Part shown: positions 51,286-63,819 of the stretch, piece by piece | How positions within the stretch are numbered: the stretch's first letter is position 1 | How the letters are laid out: every line of letters starts with the position of its first letter | NCBI RefSeq assembly: GCF_034702125.1 | Contig: NC_085872.1 | Location: forward strand, 29,207,634-29,271,633 | Direction of reading: 5' to 3' | Length of the DNA stretch: 64,000 bases | Source: Engraulis encrasicolus | Lineage: Eukaryota > Chordata > Actinopteri > Clupeiformes > Engraulidae | Notes under the pieces: generated by a model | Told to the model about the DNA's origin: nothing | What the model saw: the letters and a program-made list of their open reading frames with translations, nothing else | The model's database searches: none | Made by a program: the position numbers and the translations under genes

Positions 51286-51981
51286 ACCTTAAGTGTGCCA
51301 TGTTTATACATGCGGGTAGCTGACCAGGAGTCCCCACCCCTACTTGGACAGTGACTGGAGCCGACCTGATCCATGCTGCTGTTGCTGCCCCGATCTCTTC
51401 CAGTGCAATTGTTGCCATCCCCCAAGTGCCAATCCCTGCCCCTATGCATGCTGTTAACCCTTTAACCACCTGAACTGCTGCAACAGTGCTGTGCTTGTCT
51501 CTGTTGCTCCATCAATGCATATTCTTTCACTACCCCTGAGCCCTATCTGTATGCATGCTGGAACTAGGAACGGCAACCTGCCCTGGCCCGTTGTACCTGC
51601 CCTACTCTGCTGCTGCCCAGGCTTTGTCCCTCTCCTGGCGTGGGTTTGTCATCACGCGTAAGTTTGTAATGACACTTGTGCCTAACCTGATTACACTGTT
51701 GTGTTCTGTATGCCTCCTCACAGGTCACATTCGATGTAGCTGCACAGCCCGCTGGTACCGGACGGGACCTAACAGATCGGACTATTGCTGCTTTCCCCTC
51801 CCCCAAAGACGGGGACCTCATCGGGCTCCCATCCACCCCCTGACCTGTGGACTAGTGCTGTTCTCTCCTGCCCCTTCTAACCAGCTCGCCCAAGTTGATT
51901 GACCTACAGTGTGCTGTGTATACCGGTAGTTATTCACCCTACTTACATGGATTGCTGTGTTCTCATTGTGTGGTCTCATTT

Positions 51982-51991
51982 TAAATAAAAA
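51982..51991 (+). terminator. Poly(A) signal for the plus-strand passenger gene candidate
   Basis: AAATAAAAAAAA lies about 80 bp after the stop codon of the last candidate exon. It is in the right place for transcript 3'-end formation and just before the convergent minus-strand gene. Confidence 0.4.
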
Positions 51992-51999
51992 AAATTCAA

Positions 52000-52755
52000 C
52001 CCTTTAATTCTGTAGTCCCGTGTGTCTTATTGGAGGTGTGTCCCAACTCCTCAAGGTTGCTAGGGTAAATTCCAAGTAGGCATTTTTGCCTGGTGACGCA
52101 GCAGTGCTTTCCAATATGCGACCTTGCGTCCTCCACTCGGGCTTGTGGCCTCACGTTTTGATGATACCCCGCCTCTGTGGAGAAAACGATTACGTTTTCC
52201 CCGCTGTCAGCCTAGCCAAAACAATTTTTGGCGGACTATTCTTCATTTACCATCCTGTTTGAAAATGAGAAAATGACTTTACAATTGAGTTTTGCGAGAT
52301 ATTGAAATATAATGCTGTTGTTTTTGATGTCATTACAATGTATTACTTCCTGGTACGAGGCCACAAGCACAAGTGGAGGACACAAGGTCACATATTGGAA
52401 CGCACCCATAGACCCTAGAATATCAACATTTGCCAGTATATGCCACTTTAGTACTGAGAATAACCACTGAAGTATGCAAACATGAGGCACTAGAGATGTC
52501 AGAGTAACGAGGTGGAAGTAGTAGGCTACTACAATACAGTGTCTGAACTTTTGGAGTAGTGTTTACACCCATTTCCACTTTCATATGATGAAATAACTAC
52601 TTGATAAGGACAGTTAAAAGACAAATCTGAGTAAGTTAACCTGGAGGCAGTGGTTAACTGTTTGAGATCCCTTTGCCTTGATGGCAATTGTGCACCAGGG
52701 CTGTTTTATTACTTCTTAACTTTTCCTTTCAGTAGTAGAGTTTTTCTTTAATATT
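52000..52755. other. Intergenic part of the 6.5-kb transposon
   Basis: This lies between the two convergent candidate genes. GCGACCTTGCGTCCTCCACT (about 52119) and, inverted, AGTGGAGGACACAAGGTCA (about 52372-52390) form a loose inverted pair: a further small nested TIR element (about 52050-52430) is likely. No gene was seen. Confidence 0.45.
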
Positions 52756-52757
52756 TA

Positions 52758-52970
52758 AAGACGCACTGTGTAACATTTCCAGTTCATTTCCAGAATTCAT
52801 GCTGCCCATTCACAAATGACCTTTTCACGAACAAGCCTGCTTATCACAATCTCACATTGTCAGCCTTATTCATTATGATTGGGAAAGAGCACTTTTCATT
52901 CTTGAAAAGATTGATATGCTCCATGTCTGCCATTTTGAATTTCCAGACATTTTCGCTGCAAAACTTATTT
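52758..52970. mobile_element. Partial copy of the GGTACACTG-type DNA element
   Basis: CACTGTGTAACATTTCCAGT, TTCATTATGATTGGGAAAG and GCCATTTTGAATTTCCAGAC follow the same order as in the copies at 16577 and 31617. Only the left part is present. Confidence 0.65.
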
Positions 52971-53209
52971 TTATATAGTGCTTGTTGTACTTCTTCTCCA
53001 GTCCTGTGCTTCAGTAGTACTACATTTAATATACGGTATACAATAATATGTACAATGATACATTTTCAGCCCTGACCCTGTGATTCAGTAGCACAAAATG
53101 CTGTGTGACTGTATGATGGTAGCCTTGAGCAAGTAAGGCAGTGTAGTGATTAAGGCAAGAGTCTAGCATTGGGAACAATGAACCCAGATGATAACAGTAA
53201 TATGTTTGA

Positions 53210-55144
53210 TCAGTCATCCGCTTCTTCCAGGAGTGCCCTTATCAATGGCCTCAGGTCTTTGTAGAGTTTAATGGCTCCTTCAGCTCCAGGGCGGTGAGTC
53301 AAGTTGTGTTCCTCCATCACCATCAAGCACAAGTCATGTAGGTCAATGTCACATGAAATATCTGTTTTCCACTGGCAAATGTCTTCACCTAGGATTGTGC
53401 TTATTTTGTACAGTTCAACTGGATGCAGATAATTCTGTGCATGATACAGCTCAGGGACGTTGTACATCATCACTGGCTTGCCATGGTAGACATCACGTCT
53501 ATTCCTTCCCCGACGAATGCGATGGTAGTCCCACATTTGCACCACTGTGTCCAGCTCGTCCTGTAAGGCAGGCAATTAGTGAGAAGCATTGTTTACAACT
53601 ATAATTAACGGCTTTAACCCTTGTAAGGTGTTTGTGTTTTTGTTGAAGGGGTGGGTCATTTTGACCCGGGCCTATGGAAAATAATGTTAGGGGGGGCATA
53701 GCTCGTATTCACCATGTTCCCTTCATCATGCTTGTGAATTTCTGTGTAAATATATTTTTGAGTGAGAGATTCAAAGAGCGATAAGGAAATGGTGAAGAAA
53801 GTGAGTCACTGTCCCGACTCTCAGACTGAGCCAACATTGATGCACAACCCAAAAATATTGGCACTCATTTTCCCACATAATTCACCCCCTGCCTTGTCTA
53901 CTCAACATGTGATCACTATTATATCAGAGAGTTTAGACAATATTGCTCTATAACCCCCCCAAATGATACTGGTCAAAATGACCCAGCAACACCTCCAGTG
54001 TAATAGAAATATGTAATGGGGTTAGCAAGGGGGGTCTCTCGTTTTGCTTTCAGATTATATTTTCCCCTGAGAAAATGAACCAAAGTCAGTGAATGTCAAT
54101 GTGAAACAATAATAACTGATATTTTTTTTCTCAAGCAAAATGGGTCACCCAAACACCTTGGAAGGGTTGCAAATTGGTAGCGAGACTGTGCCCTCCTAGT
54201 GACGCAACACCCTCAAGAGATTTGAATGTCGATGATTATCAGGCTAGCAAATTGGGCTAGTTGCGCACAATGGCCAAACCGTTACGCACAATATTACGCA
54301 CACATCCACCACTTTATTTCAACCGTTTTACTCTCAAAATAAATAGCATATTGCGTATTGATTCCTTACCTGTATAATCTTCAGGAAACAGAATTGCACA
54401 AGACCCTTGTCGACGAAATCACCGCTGAAATCACCCGTAGCTTGGAACTCTCTGAAGACGTCTCGCCAGTAGTCCACGTTCTGTCTCCTGTACATCCCCC
54501 ACCAACATTCGATTCTCTGGTTTGCCGTGCTCCTTCCTTGTATAACACAAGGGGGCCCAGGGGCCTCTCAAGTGTCATCTTCCCTGAAAAAAGTCTGTAG
54601 TCTGTTGGCATGGACATTTTCTGTTCCATGATCTTTTGGCGCAGCCTCCGAGTTTAGAGACAGTTTGCGTAAAATAGGCTGCGATTACGCACGGGTTGCT
54701 GTTGGTAGAGTTTGCTTCCATCCAAATTATATACCTCGAAAATCCATCGATGCACCCGTTCACCCCAATGCCAAAGGGGGTGAGCTTGTCATATGAATCC
54801 ATGTGCCATATGTAATTAGGCCCCGGAACACTGTATGATCTTCGCCGCAGTCTCCTGCCTTTCCGACGCTGCACGGCCACGGGATCAAGGGTGGTCTGGA
54901 TCTCCGCAACGACATCCCGACTGACACGGAATCCAGCTAAAAGGCACCTTGCGTGCATCATACGGTAGCCATGAAGCCGTCCTGGTCCGTTCATAAGACT
55001 CGAGATGAACTCTACGACCTCAGCTGGATCGCTATATGTCCGTCGGTACAGACGAAGCCGGGCCAGTCTTCTGCGGAGGTGCCGCAGACTAATTTTGAAA
55101 TTATTCCTTATTAAAAGACTTAATGCAATCTCTGCCTGTGTCAT
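53210..55144 (-). pseudogene. Broken integrase-core (DDE) transposase gene, two exons
   Basis: Exon 1 runs from about 55144 to donor CAG/GTAAGG at 54371. Exon 2 starts after acceptor TTACAG at about 53575 and ends with a stop at 53210. The N-terminal part (from MTQAEIALSLLIRNN) precedes a core starting PGPNYIWHMDSYDKLTPFG, which looks like the first catalytic Asp region of integrase (rve)-type DDE enzymes. A second-Asp-like D-H-GTEN motif lies in another frame near 54640, so there is at least one frameshift, followed by an in-frame TGA near 54560. An STANQRIECWW motif then resumes. Exon 2 encodes an acidic-ending C-terminal tail (LLEEADD). Its presumed role was cut-and-paste movement of the surrounding TIR element. 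I avoid reconstructing the intact protein. No phage/retroviral domains accompany it. An alternative reading with an extra small intron is possible but less likely. Confidence 0.75.
53618..54166. mobile_element. TTAA MITE inside the integrase intron
   Basis: The left end CCCTTGTAAGGTGTTTG follows TTAA (53614-53617). The right end CAAACACCTTGGAAGGG is inverted and followed by TTGC, a mutated TTAA. The interior carries GGTCATTTTGACC motifs. It makes up about 550 of the roughly 795-bp intron. Confidence 0.8.
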
Positions 55145-55304
55145 CCCCTAATCAAAATATTGCCTTATTAGGTTATCCATTATTCCAGACATTGTAAAGA
55201 CAAGCGTTGCAACTATGAGAGCCCCGAAGTCATCAAAAGCTCTTCCCGTGGTGCCTATGAATGACCCATTTGTCAGCTGTTTGCTGATCATAAAAAAATG
55301 ATTC

Positions 55305-55440
55305 GTTTTCCCGAGATCACGGAATAATTGTTGTGTTTTTTCGAGATCACGGAATAATGGTTGTGTTTTCTCGAGATCACGGAATAATTGTTGTGTTTTC
55401 TCGAGATCACGGAATAATTGTTGCGTTTTCTCGAGGTCTC
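55305..55440. repeat. 30-bp minisatellite next to the right TIR
   Basis: Four tandem units of about 30 bp, each TCGAGATCACGGAATAATTG followed by TTGTGTTTTC, sit just inside the right TIR. The left end has no such array. Units share CGAGAT..CGG wording with the TIR (CCCGAGATAACGG), so they may be amplified subterminal transposase-binding sites. Confidence 0.85.
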
Positions 55441-55621
55441 CAATTAATTATATCGTTATCTCGGGATAACAAGGTGAATTAAAAGTGTACTACAAGATGG
55501 GCCGCTCTTGTCTTCCGTACATATGCACTATATCTCCTCCTCTTTCCTAATGTGACTATATTGCATTCATTTGTTATAATTATATTTTTTAGCATACCCC
55601 TGGTGGATCCTATTCCACCAT

Positions 55622-55772
55622 CAGGGGCGCCGATGGGGGGACAAAGGGGTCTCGTGTCCCGGGCCCAGGGAGATGGGGGGGGGGGGCATAATTGGATCCA
55701 CATTACATTGTATTGGGTTTGGGGCCCCTTCATGTGTCTTTGTCCCGGGCCCAGCCAAAGCTGTCAGCAGCC
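55622..55772. mobile_element. hAT-like MITE
   Basis: CAGGGGCGCCGATGGGGGG at left and GCTGTCAGCAGCCCTG at right, with GGGCCC-rich interior. TCCACCAT/GCCACCAT flanks agree at 7 of 8. Paralogous blocks at 34368 and 47962 lack the insertion. Confidence 0.65.
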
Positions 55773-56794
55773 CTGCCACCATTGAGAGACAATGGCAAAA
55801 AAACCTATTTGGGCAGAGATTTTGTTGTGAAGGGAAAGGGTAAGACAGGAATGGGCAATACTCACCAATGCAACATCTGAGCTACCTTTAGGTACTAATA
55901 GTTCTCATACAATAATTGCATTGCGGTCTGAGTAAAACTCACTGACTGCTTATTGAAGTCCATAGCTTGTTGATAGTTATGCATAGAGTAGAATAATATT
56001 CTATAGGAATGTCATAGTCATACTATGGAAATGTTTGAAGGACAATATCATGGAAATGTGAAAAGTTCAAAGTTATTTACCGGCTCTGAAGAAGACAGTT
56101 TGGCAGACCTTATCAACAGCCACAACTGAAGCTAAGTCTGACCATAATTTTAAGCAACTTTATTTCATTGTGCCAAAGTGCACCTGCTTATGAGACAAAA
56201 GGTGAAGCAGCACTCCTCCATGACCAGCATTCCTTAGCATTCCTTTTTTTTAGCTTATTATTTCCCCACACTTTGTATACCGCTATTGGTGTCGTCTTTT
56301 GTTAATCACTTTGGATAAAAATGTCTGCTATATGTAAAGTAATTGAAATGGAAGGCAAAAAGCCCAAAATGCAAAAGCTACACCTGCTGTGTGACGGATC
56401 GATTCTTGGAAATGTTGTCCCAGAACTTCACATTTATTTGCAAAGAAAATGTGCTTATGGTTAGTTGTACGGTACGTCAGAAATGTTTCCCGCAGATTGT
56501 ATGTTCTCTGGAACCTTATTGCACCCACATGTTGAGTGAGTCATGTCGGGTCAGGTGGCCACACAAAGCATTATGCTTCCCCCTCCTGGTCAACAAGGAG
56601 AACTGCAGCAGATGTCTGCAGCCAAGGATTCACTTTTCACTCTGTGTGTTTAATGACAGTTTGTTCGGGACAGTGATTTTGTGTTCTGTTAGGCAAAATA
56701 AATCATCAATCATGTTTTGACGTTTAATTCCATGAAATAATCATTGGGTGACTGAAATATGCAAAGTCTGCTAAGAATCATTGATGGGCTACAG

Positions 56795-57524
56795 CAGAGG
56801 TGCAATTATTTTGGCTCAGGGGCCACATTGGGTGTAGTATACTGACTGAAGGGTGAGATGTCGCAGGCAAGTTGCCGGTGTCAACATTAGATACGATAGG
56901 ATAGCGAATTGGGAGAGAGACGGGGAGGGGTCGGCAAAGGACCGGGATTCGAACCCGGATCAGCCGCATGGCAGGCAAGTGCCCCACCGGTTGTCCACGG
57001 CAGGGCCCATTCCCGCACCATTGTAATTAAATTTATTTGAAAGCCCCATTGGGAAACTCAAACTCCCATTGTCATTGTGACACAGCTCTACACAGCACAC
57101 AAGTGAACACTGCACACTGCACACAACGAAATTGCATTTATGCCTCACCCGTGCAAGGGGGCAGCCCTCAATGGCGCCCCAAGGGAGCAGTGCAGTTGGA
57201 CGGTACCATGCTCAGGGTACCTCAGTCATGAAGTAGGATGGGGGAGAGCACTGGTTAATTACTCCCCCCACCAACCTGGCGGGTCGGGAGTCGAACCGGC
57301 AACCTTTGGGCTACAAGTGTGACGCCCTATCCGCTTACCCATGACTGCCCCTTTTTTGAATTTAGATTAATACAGTAGCATATCTCAGTCATACCCACAA
57401 GACCCTGTCATGGGTAGCAGCTTAACCATTTTGCTATCTTCCTATCTTGCAAAGGCTCTGCGGACCGGATCAAATGGCTTGGCGGGCCGCATGTGGCCCC
57501 CGGTCCCGAGTTTGCCCACCTCTG
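56795..57524. mobile_element. hAT-like element with nested tRNA-related repeats
   Basis: Ends CAGAGGTGCAA and TTTGCCCACCTCTG with flanks GGCTACAG (56787-56794) and GGTTACAG (57525-57532), 7 of 8 identical. Inside are two tRNA-related pieces: GGGATTCGAACCCGG with cloverleaf-like arms (about 56940-57000), and GGGAGTCGAACCGGC with downstream CGCCCTATCCGCTTACCCAT (about 57060-57355). Confidence 0.8.
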
Positions 57525-57612
57525 GGTTACAGCGTATATGGCCATCTTGTCTAATTCTATATGCACAGTACACCCTCCACATGCTTCCACAGCCATTGGC
57601 CTATCTCTAGCC

Positions 57613-57847
57613 CAGTGTTTCCCAACCTTTTTTGTCTCGAGTACCCCCTAAGCCTTTTCTTTGTGCCATGAGTACCCTGAACTCATGTTCTATATCACTT
57701 TCTCTATCTCAATGTGACTATGTTACATTACATTACATTATGCTATTACTATGTTCCATGCATTTGATAAAATTTCATTTTTCCAAGTACCCCCTGCAGT
57801 GTGCTTGCGTACCCCTAGTGGTACACGTACCTGGTTGGGAAACACTG
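57613..57847. mobile_element. hAT-like MITE, 235 bp, TSD CTCTAGCC
   Basis: Ends CAGTGTTTCCCAACC and GGTTGGGAAACACTG are exact 15-bp inverted repeats, with exact TSDs CTCTAGCC at 57605-57612 and 57848-57855. This complete copy defines the family that was split at 48983/55605. Confidence 0.95.
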
Positions 57848-58062
57848 CTCTAGCCTATGGCCAAATATCGTGATCCTCCGAACACATGTAAATGGAAACA
57901 TATTACATCAGCATGAAATAGGCTACAGCCTACGGAACAACTGACATTGCCTCCATGTCATTGCTCAGCATATTGTTTCATAACACGTGAACTTGAACTA
58001 GGCCTACAGTGAGGCATTAACAGCTGTAGGCCTAATAGATTGCAAGTAGGCCTATATAGTCT

Positions 58063-58144
58063 TAACCTGACTCTCGCGCAGATGGATTGTCATCCACGAA
58101 GTGTAACGAAGATGCACGAAGCACTAGGGGTCTCGCGAGAGCCA
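58063..58144. mobile_element. 82-bp MITE-like insertion with 14-bp direct repeat
   Basis: Inverted CCTGACTCTCGCG / CGCGAGAGCCAG is flanked by exact GGCCTATATAGTCT (58049-58062, 58145-58158). The homologous site in block B copy 1 (35251-35262) has a single copy. Confidence 0.75.
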
Positions 58145-58761
58145 GGCCTATATAGTCTGGCCTTTAGTCTAAATTCTGCCTCTGTTCAGTAGGTGATTAT
58201 CGCAGTCCAGAAGTCAACTCTTGTCAGTTGTAATAAAAAATATATATATTTTAAAAAATGTCAATGCGGGGACTAGGTAGTGCATTGCTATGTAAAATTT
58301 CTATCTGGCAGCACTCATACATTTTTATTGTTGGGACCAATTTACACCATGTAGGCTAGGCCAGAACTAGTGGTTGTGCCTGTCAATGGGGCTGCCTTGG
58401 TCTCGTGTGCTCTCTCAGCTGCGCGTCTGATTCACACGAGCACATTCTGTTCCACGAGGCATGACTACGATCACCCGCGCCTCCAGTTACATCAGAGCAA
58501 GGCTCTGGTTACTGATGTTACATCAACATTTTTTTGCTCGGTTTTGCGTGGCATTCTGGGAAAATGAGTCTGCCCTACGTATACCATCTCAGATTTACCG
58601 GAATATATCAAATGCACACTTTTTCTTTTAAAACACGGACTGCTATCCAACGCCATGCTAGTATATCGTTTCACCATAGTAATGTATTGTGCTTTGTATT
58701 CGTAAGTAGAGTGACATTTAGCCCTACAAGAACTCACACTGCATGTCCCCTGCGTTGGATA

Positions 58762-58771
58762 TACGTCACGT
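58762..58771. promoter_or_regulatory. Candidate CRE/HRE-like sites upstream of higd1
   Basis: TACGTCAC (58762-58769) fits a CRE-type element, and CACGT (58767-58771) gives ACGTG on the minus strand, the core of hypoxia-response elements. They lie about 85 bp before a good splice donor at 58856 that probably ends noncoding exon 1. HIGD1A is a known HIF-1 target in mammals. A core motif alone is weak evidence. Confidence 0.3.
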
Positions 58772-58779
58772 TTCGTCAC

Positions 58780-58855
58780 GAGGAAGGACATTACTTTCGT
58801 AATTTGCGGCTGTCCACTCCAGGCGCGCTCTTCATTGCGGTATTATTCACAGTTG
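58780..58855 (+). other. Probable noncoding first exon of higd1 (3' end)
   Basis: ATTCACAGTTG/GTAAGT at 58855/58856 is a consensus donor about 600 bp before an acceptor (CTTCTAG, 59455-59461) that leads directly into the higd1 start codon exon. GC content and CpGs rise here relative to surroundings. The transcription start is not resolved. Confidence 0.45.
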
Positions 58856-59488
58856 GTAAGTACAGTACCTCATCTCTCAACTTAAAGTTTCATTTATAGT
58901 AACGTGTTAATAACAATGTCAGGCCGACATCCTGCTACATAGCGTAAATTGTTTCTACCACGGCCTAGTGTTACAATGGTAGTAACATTGTTTCAGTCCT
59001 CTAGAGACCCGGTTTCCCGGCATAGCCTATTATCGAATGGACCTCCTGAATTAGATTACTCTACACTCACATGGCCATGGCTATTGTAGGTTCTTTGACC
59101 ATTGACTGAAAGTCTTATGGCAGACTAGCTCTATGTGTAGCCTACGCCTGGAGTGAAAATATATCCAAAAGCTAGTGTGGGGACGCTCAGGTGGCCACAA
59201 AAACTTATCTGACCTTCGGTGAAGAACCTTATGTGCTGAAGCAAAGTAATGTGAACACGGCTTAGTTGGCTAGTGTCCTAAAGTTAGACCATGTTTCAAC
59301 CAGGTGGCCTAGGCTTAGGCTATGTCATTAAAAAAAGATGCTAATGAACATCTCTATGCAAGTCCATAACTTGCATAATAAGACAGTAGCTTGCTTTACA
59401 CTGTTACAGACATCGTTCTGATGGGACTGTCTCTCACGTGTGCCATGATAATATCTTCTAGGCAGGATCCAACAATTCGAAGGTCAAC

Positions 59489-60234
<746 letters not shown>

Positions 60235-60239
60235 ATGTT

Positions 60240-61340
60240 GTCATGTATAGCTATGAACTGCACCTGATACGTTTGTCCTTGACACTTTCTAATTTATAGA
60301 ATCAAGTAGTGTTTTTTAGTAATGGGGGTCTTTTCCCATTTTATACATTTTGCGCCTCAGTTTTCTGAGGTCATCACTTTATTTTATTGTTGGGCCTGAT
60401 CAAGTGAAGATTTTAAGGGAAGGTGGTTTGTAGACAGCAGCAAATTATGCTGTGTACTGCAAGTGGTCTGCATCAAGACATTTGTGAAGTGGGTAACTCC
60501 ATTCAAAAAAGGGACATATGGTCGTATGGAGTTACAGGAAAAGAATGCAAAGCTGTGGACATCACAGTTGTAAAAACAAGGGGTACCGACGGGGCACAAT
60601 ATCCCTTGATCAAGGCCTTGTATCATCACAAGGGACAAAACGGCATGAGTTTGGGAGTACGAACATATTCATGTAACCTAAGTTGATACCCTTTTCGGTA
60701 ATACCCTACCGGTACCGGTAGTACCGCTAGTACCCTACCCCCCAGTTATGGAAGGGCATTTCACACTTTGGTGGACATACACCTCCACCCTGCACAGGCT
60801 CGCCTCTTGAATAACTCCACCAGCACCAAAGGAATGCCATCAGCCAGCCTTTTTTGTTGTTGTTAATTGTTTGTAAGTGCCATGTGCCTTATTGAAAATT
60901 GTATTTATTTTGTGGAGTTGAATTGTATCTTACTCAGTGTTTTTGAAGCAACCTGCATAGAAAAGAAGATACTGTGATTTGTTTTAAGCCCAGCCCTTTT
61001 ATAGGAAGTTTAACTATTCCCAGTCAAATAGGGATTACTCTCATTTGACAGTGATGTGCTACCTACGTTTGTATTAAACAAACAATGCTTTAGTTTTTAT
61101 CGAGCCGTTTGTGTTGTTCGGTTTCAAGATGTACACGGTAGATCACCAGTATTTTATTGTGGATAGGGTGACTGGCATGACAGCCATCATTTCTTCACTT
61201 TTTTTTTTTTTTTACCTCTGGTTCAAATGACTCAAAACCATAACTGATGTTACTAGCATCAGTATAAGGGGAGAATGAATGATTGTTTTCCTTTTCCCAT
61301 GATGATCTACTGTGTAAAACTGTAGAGATGAAAATAAACA
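60240..61340 (+). other. 3'UTR of higd1 and downstream
   Basis: There is no further coding sequence. A candidate AATAAA at 61333-61338 would give a 3'UTR of about 1.1 kb; a variant ATTAAA near 61075 is an earlier option. A short run of alternating GTACC/GGTACC repeats stands at about 60700-60740. Confidence 0.5.
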
Positions 61341-61859
61341 ATTTTCAGATATGTGAATTTCACTGTTTTGACGTATGTAATTTATAACATATAAGCCAGC
61401 CACATTACTACTGCTGTTATGAAATGAAAAGCTTGAGGAAAAGAGTATTGTTTTAGAGGTTGACGCTCTGATGAAGACCCAGTGCGGGTTGAAACTGGTT
61501 AGCGGTTTAGCCTTTGTTACAATGCCCATGGATTAATAGAGGGCTTTTATACTAAGAACAATCCTTGTCGGCCTGTGGAGTTGCCTGAAGTCGGCCCTAG
61601 TGCCAACACGCTCTATTGTTTTAGTTGTTTGATTTCTACACTCACAAAGAAGCCACAGCTACAGTATTGCTGTATTTTCATAGAATAGATCTGCATATCT
61701 CCAAAATACATCAGATGCACAAGTATTTACCCAATCTGATCTAGGTTCTGTTCAGGTGCAGCACTCAGTTTTCCAACCAGTGTCTGGCCTCCTGAACTCA
61801 ATCACTCTGTGCCTTGTGGTTTTATCACAGATTCTGTAAGAGACTATATAGGCTGTGGT

Positions 61860-62167
61860 TTGATGATATTCAGCAGTACCTTGCTACATAATTTCAAAGA
61901 CACTAATTTTAAATCTAAGCTTTAAATCTAGACTCAAGACAAAGCTGTTCTCAGATGCTTTCCCCTAGCTTAAATGTATTATTATTATTTTGATGTTTAT
62001 TTAATTTGTTTTATTTTATTATTATTTTTACCTTATGTTTTATCTTTATGTTTTAAATGTTTTTTGACTCTAATTTATTTCCTTCTTTCTTCCCTGTTTC
62101 CTTCATTTACATTTGTTAACTTTGTGAAGCACATTGAGTTGCACCTGTGTATGAAATGCGCTATATA
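61860..62167. repeat. L2-type LINE 3' end, interrupted by Tc1
   Basis: AAATCTAGACTCAAGACAAAG, a T-rich region, then AGCACATTGAGTTGCACCTG and GCGCTATATA are the usual 3' end of teleost L2-like LINEs. After the Tc1-like element, AATAAACTTGCC with (CTTGC)n resumes at 63787-63815, the tail of the same copy. Confidence 0.7.
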
Positions 62168-63784
<1,617 letters not shown>

Positions 63785-63819
63785 TAAATAAACTTGCCTT
63801 GCCTTGCCTGTTCTTAGAG

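Larger units (their letters stand above)
49400..51902 (+). other. Possible spliced gene with duplicated exons inside the transposon
   Basis: Candidate exons are as follows. (1) Up to 49496, ending GGGCAAG before donor GTAAGT. (2) From an acceptor CTCTAG at 50829 to about 50932, ending TTCACGT before GTGAGT. (3) From CTAG at about 51568 to 51659, ending ATCACGC before GTAAGT. (4) From CACAG at 51723, reading to a stop at 51900-51902. Exons 2 and 3 have the same phase, similar length and alignable products (LLYPTHSCQNATTSPQRW versus PLYLPYSAAAQALSLSW), and the introns before them share CACCTGAACTACTGCAAC-type blocks. This looks like a tandem duplication of an exon-intron unit. Exon 4 gives a Cys/Arg-rich tail (RCSCTARWYRTGPNRSDYCC). 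I find no ATG in exon 1, and recognise no domain. It may be noncoding or decayed. Confidence 0.35.
49054..55519. mobile_element. 6.5-kb TIR DNA transposon with an integrase-core gene, TSD CATATG
   Basis: The left end TACGGAAGCCGAGAGCGGCC and the inverted right end TACGGAAGACAAGAGCGGCC start TIRs of about 95 bp. These include TTATCCCGAGATAACG and ATATAATTAATTGGAGA. The flanking bases are CATATG on both sides (49048-49053, 55520-55525), the likely 6-bp TSD. CATATG is a palindrome, so 2- or 4-bp alternatives (TA, ATAT) also fit. The cargo is a broken two-exon integrase-like gene (minus) and a possible multi-exon gene (plus), placed convergently. Later insertions include two hAT-like MITEs, a TTAA MITE and a partial GGTACACTG-type element. 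Eukaryotic integrase-type superfamilies such as IS3EU or Ginger are candidates; I cannot decide from sequence alone. Confidence 0.85.
48983..55605. mobile_element. hAT-like MITE copy split by the 6.5-kb transposon
   Basis: 48983-49053 matches the left part of the intact MITE at 57613-57847 (CAGTGTTTCCCAACC, GTACCCCCTAAGCC, ATGAGTACCCC). Its right part resumes at about 55526-55605 (TAATGTGACTATATTGCATT, CATACCCCTGGTGG). The 6466-bp transposon sits exactly between, so the MITE is the insertion target. Confidence 0.85.
55606..58175. repeat. Segmental duplication block B, copy 3
   Basis: The start (ATCCTATTCCACC, then GAGAGACAATGGCAAAAAAA at 55783) matches blocks at 34350 and 47950. 56296-56430 matches 48050-48185, and 57905-58175 matches 35101-35272. 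It is diluted by hAT-like MITEs (55622-55772, 56795-57524, 57613-57847) and a short insertion (58063-58144). No matching block A was seen next to it. Confidence 0.75.

Noticed and set aside
56935..57010. tRNA-like sequence with GGGATTCGAACCCGG
   Set aside because: It is part of a tRNA-related repeat nested in a hAT-like element; no full cloverleaf with an intact A-box could be read.
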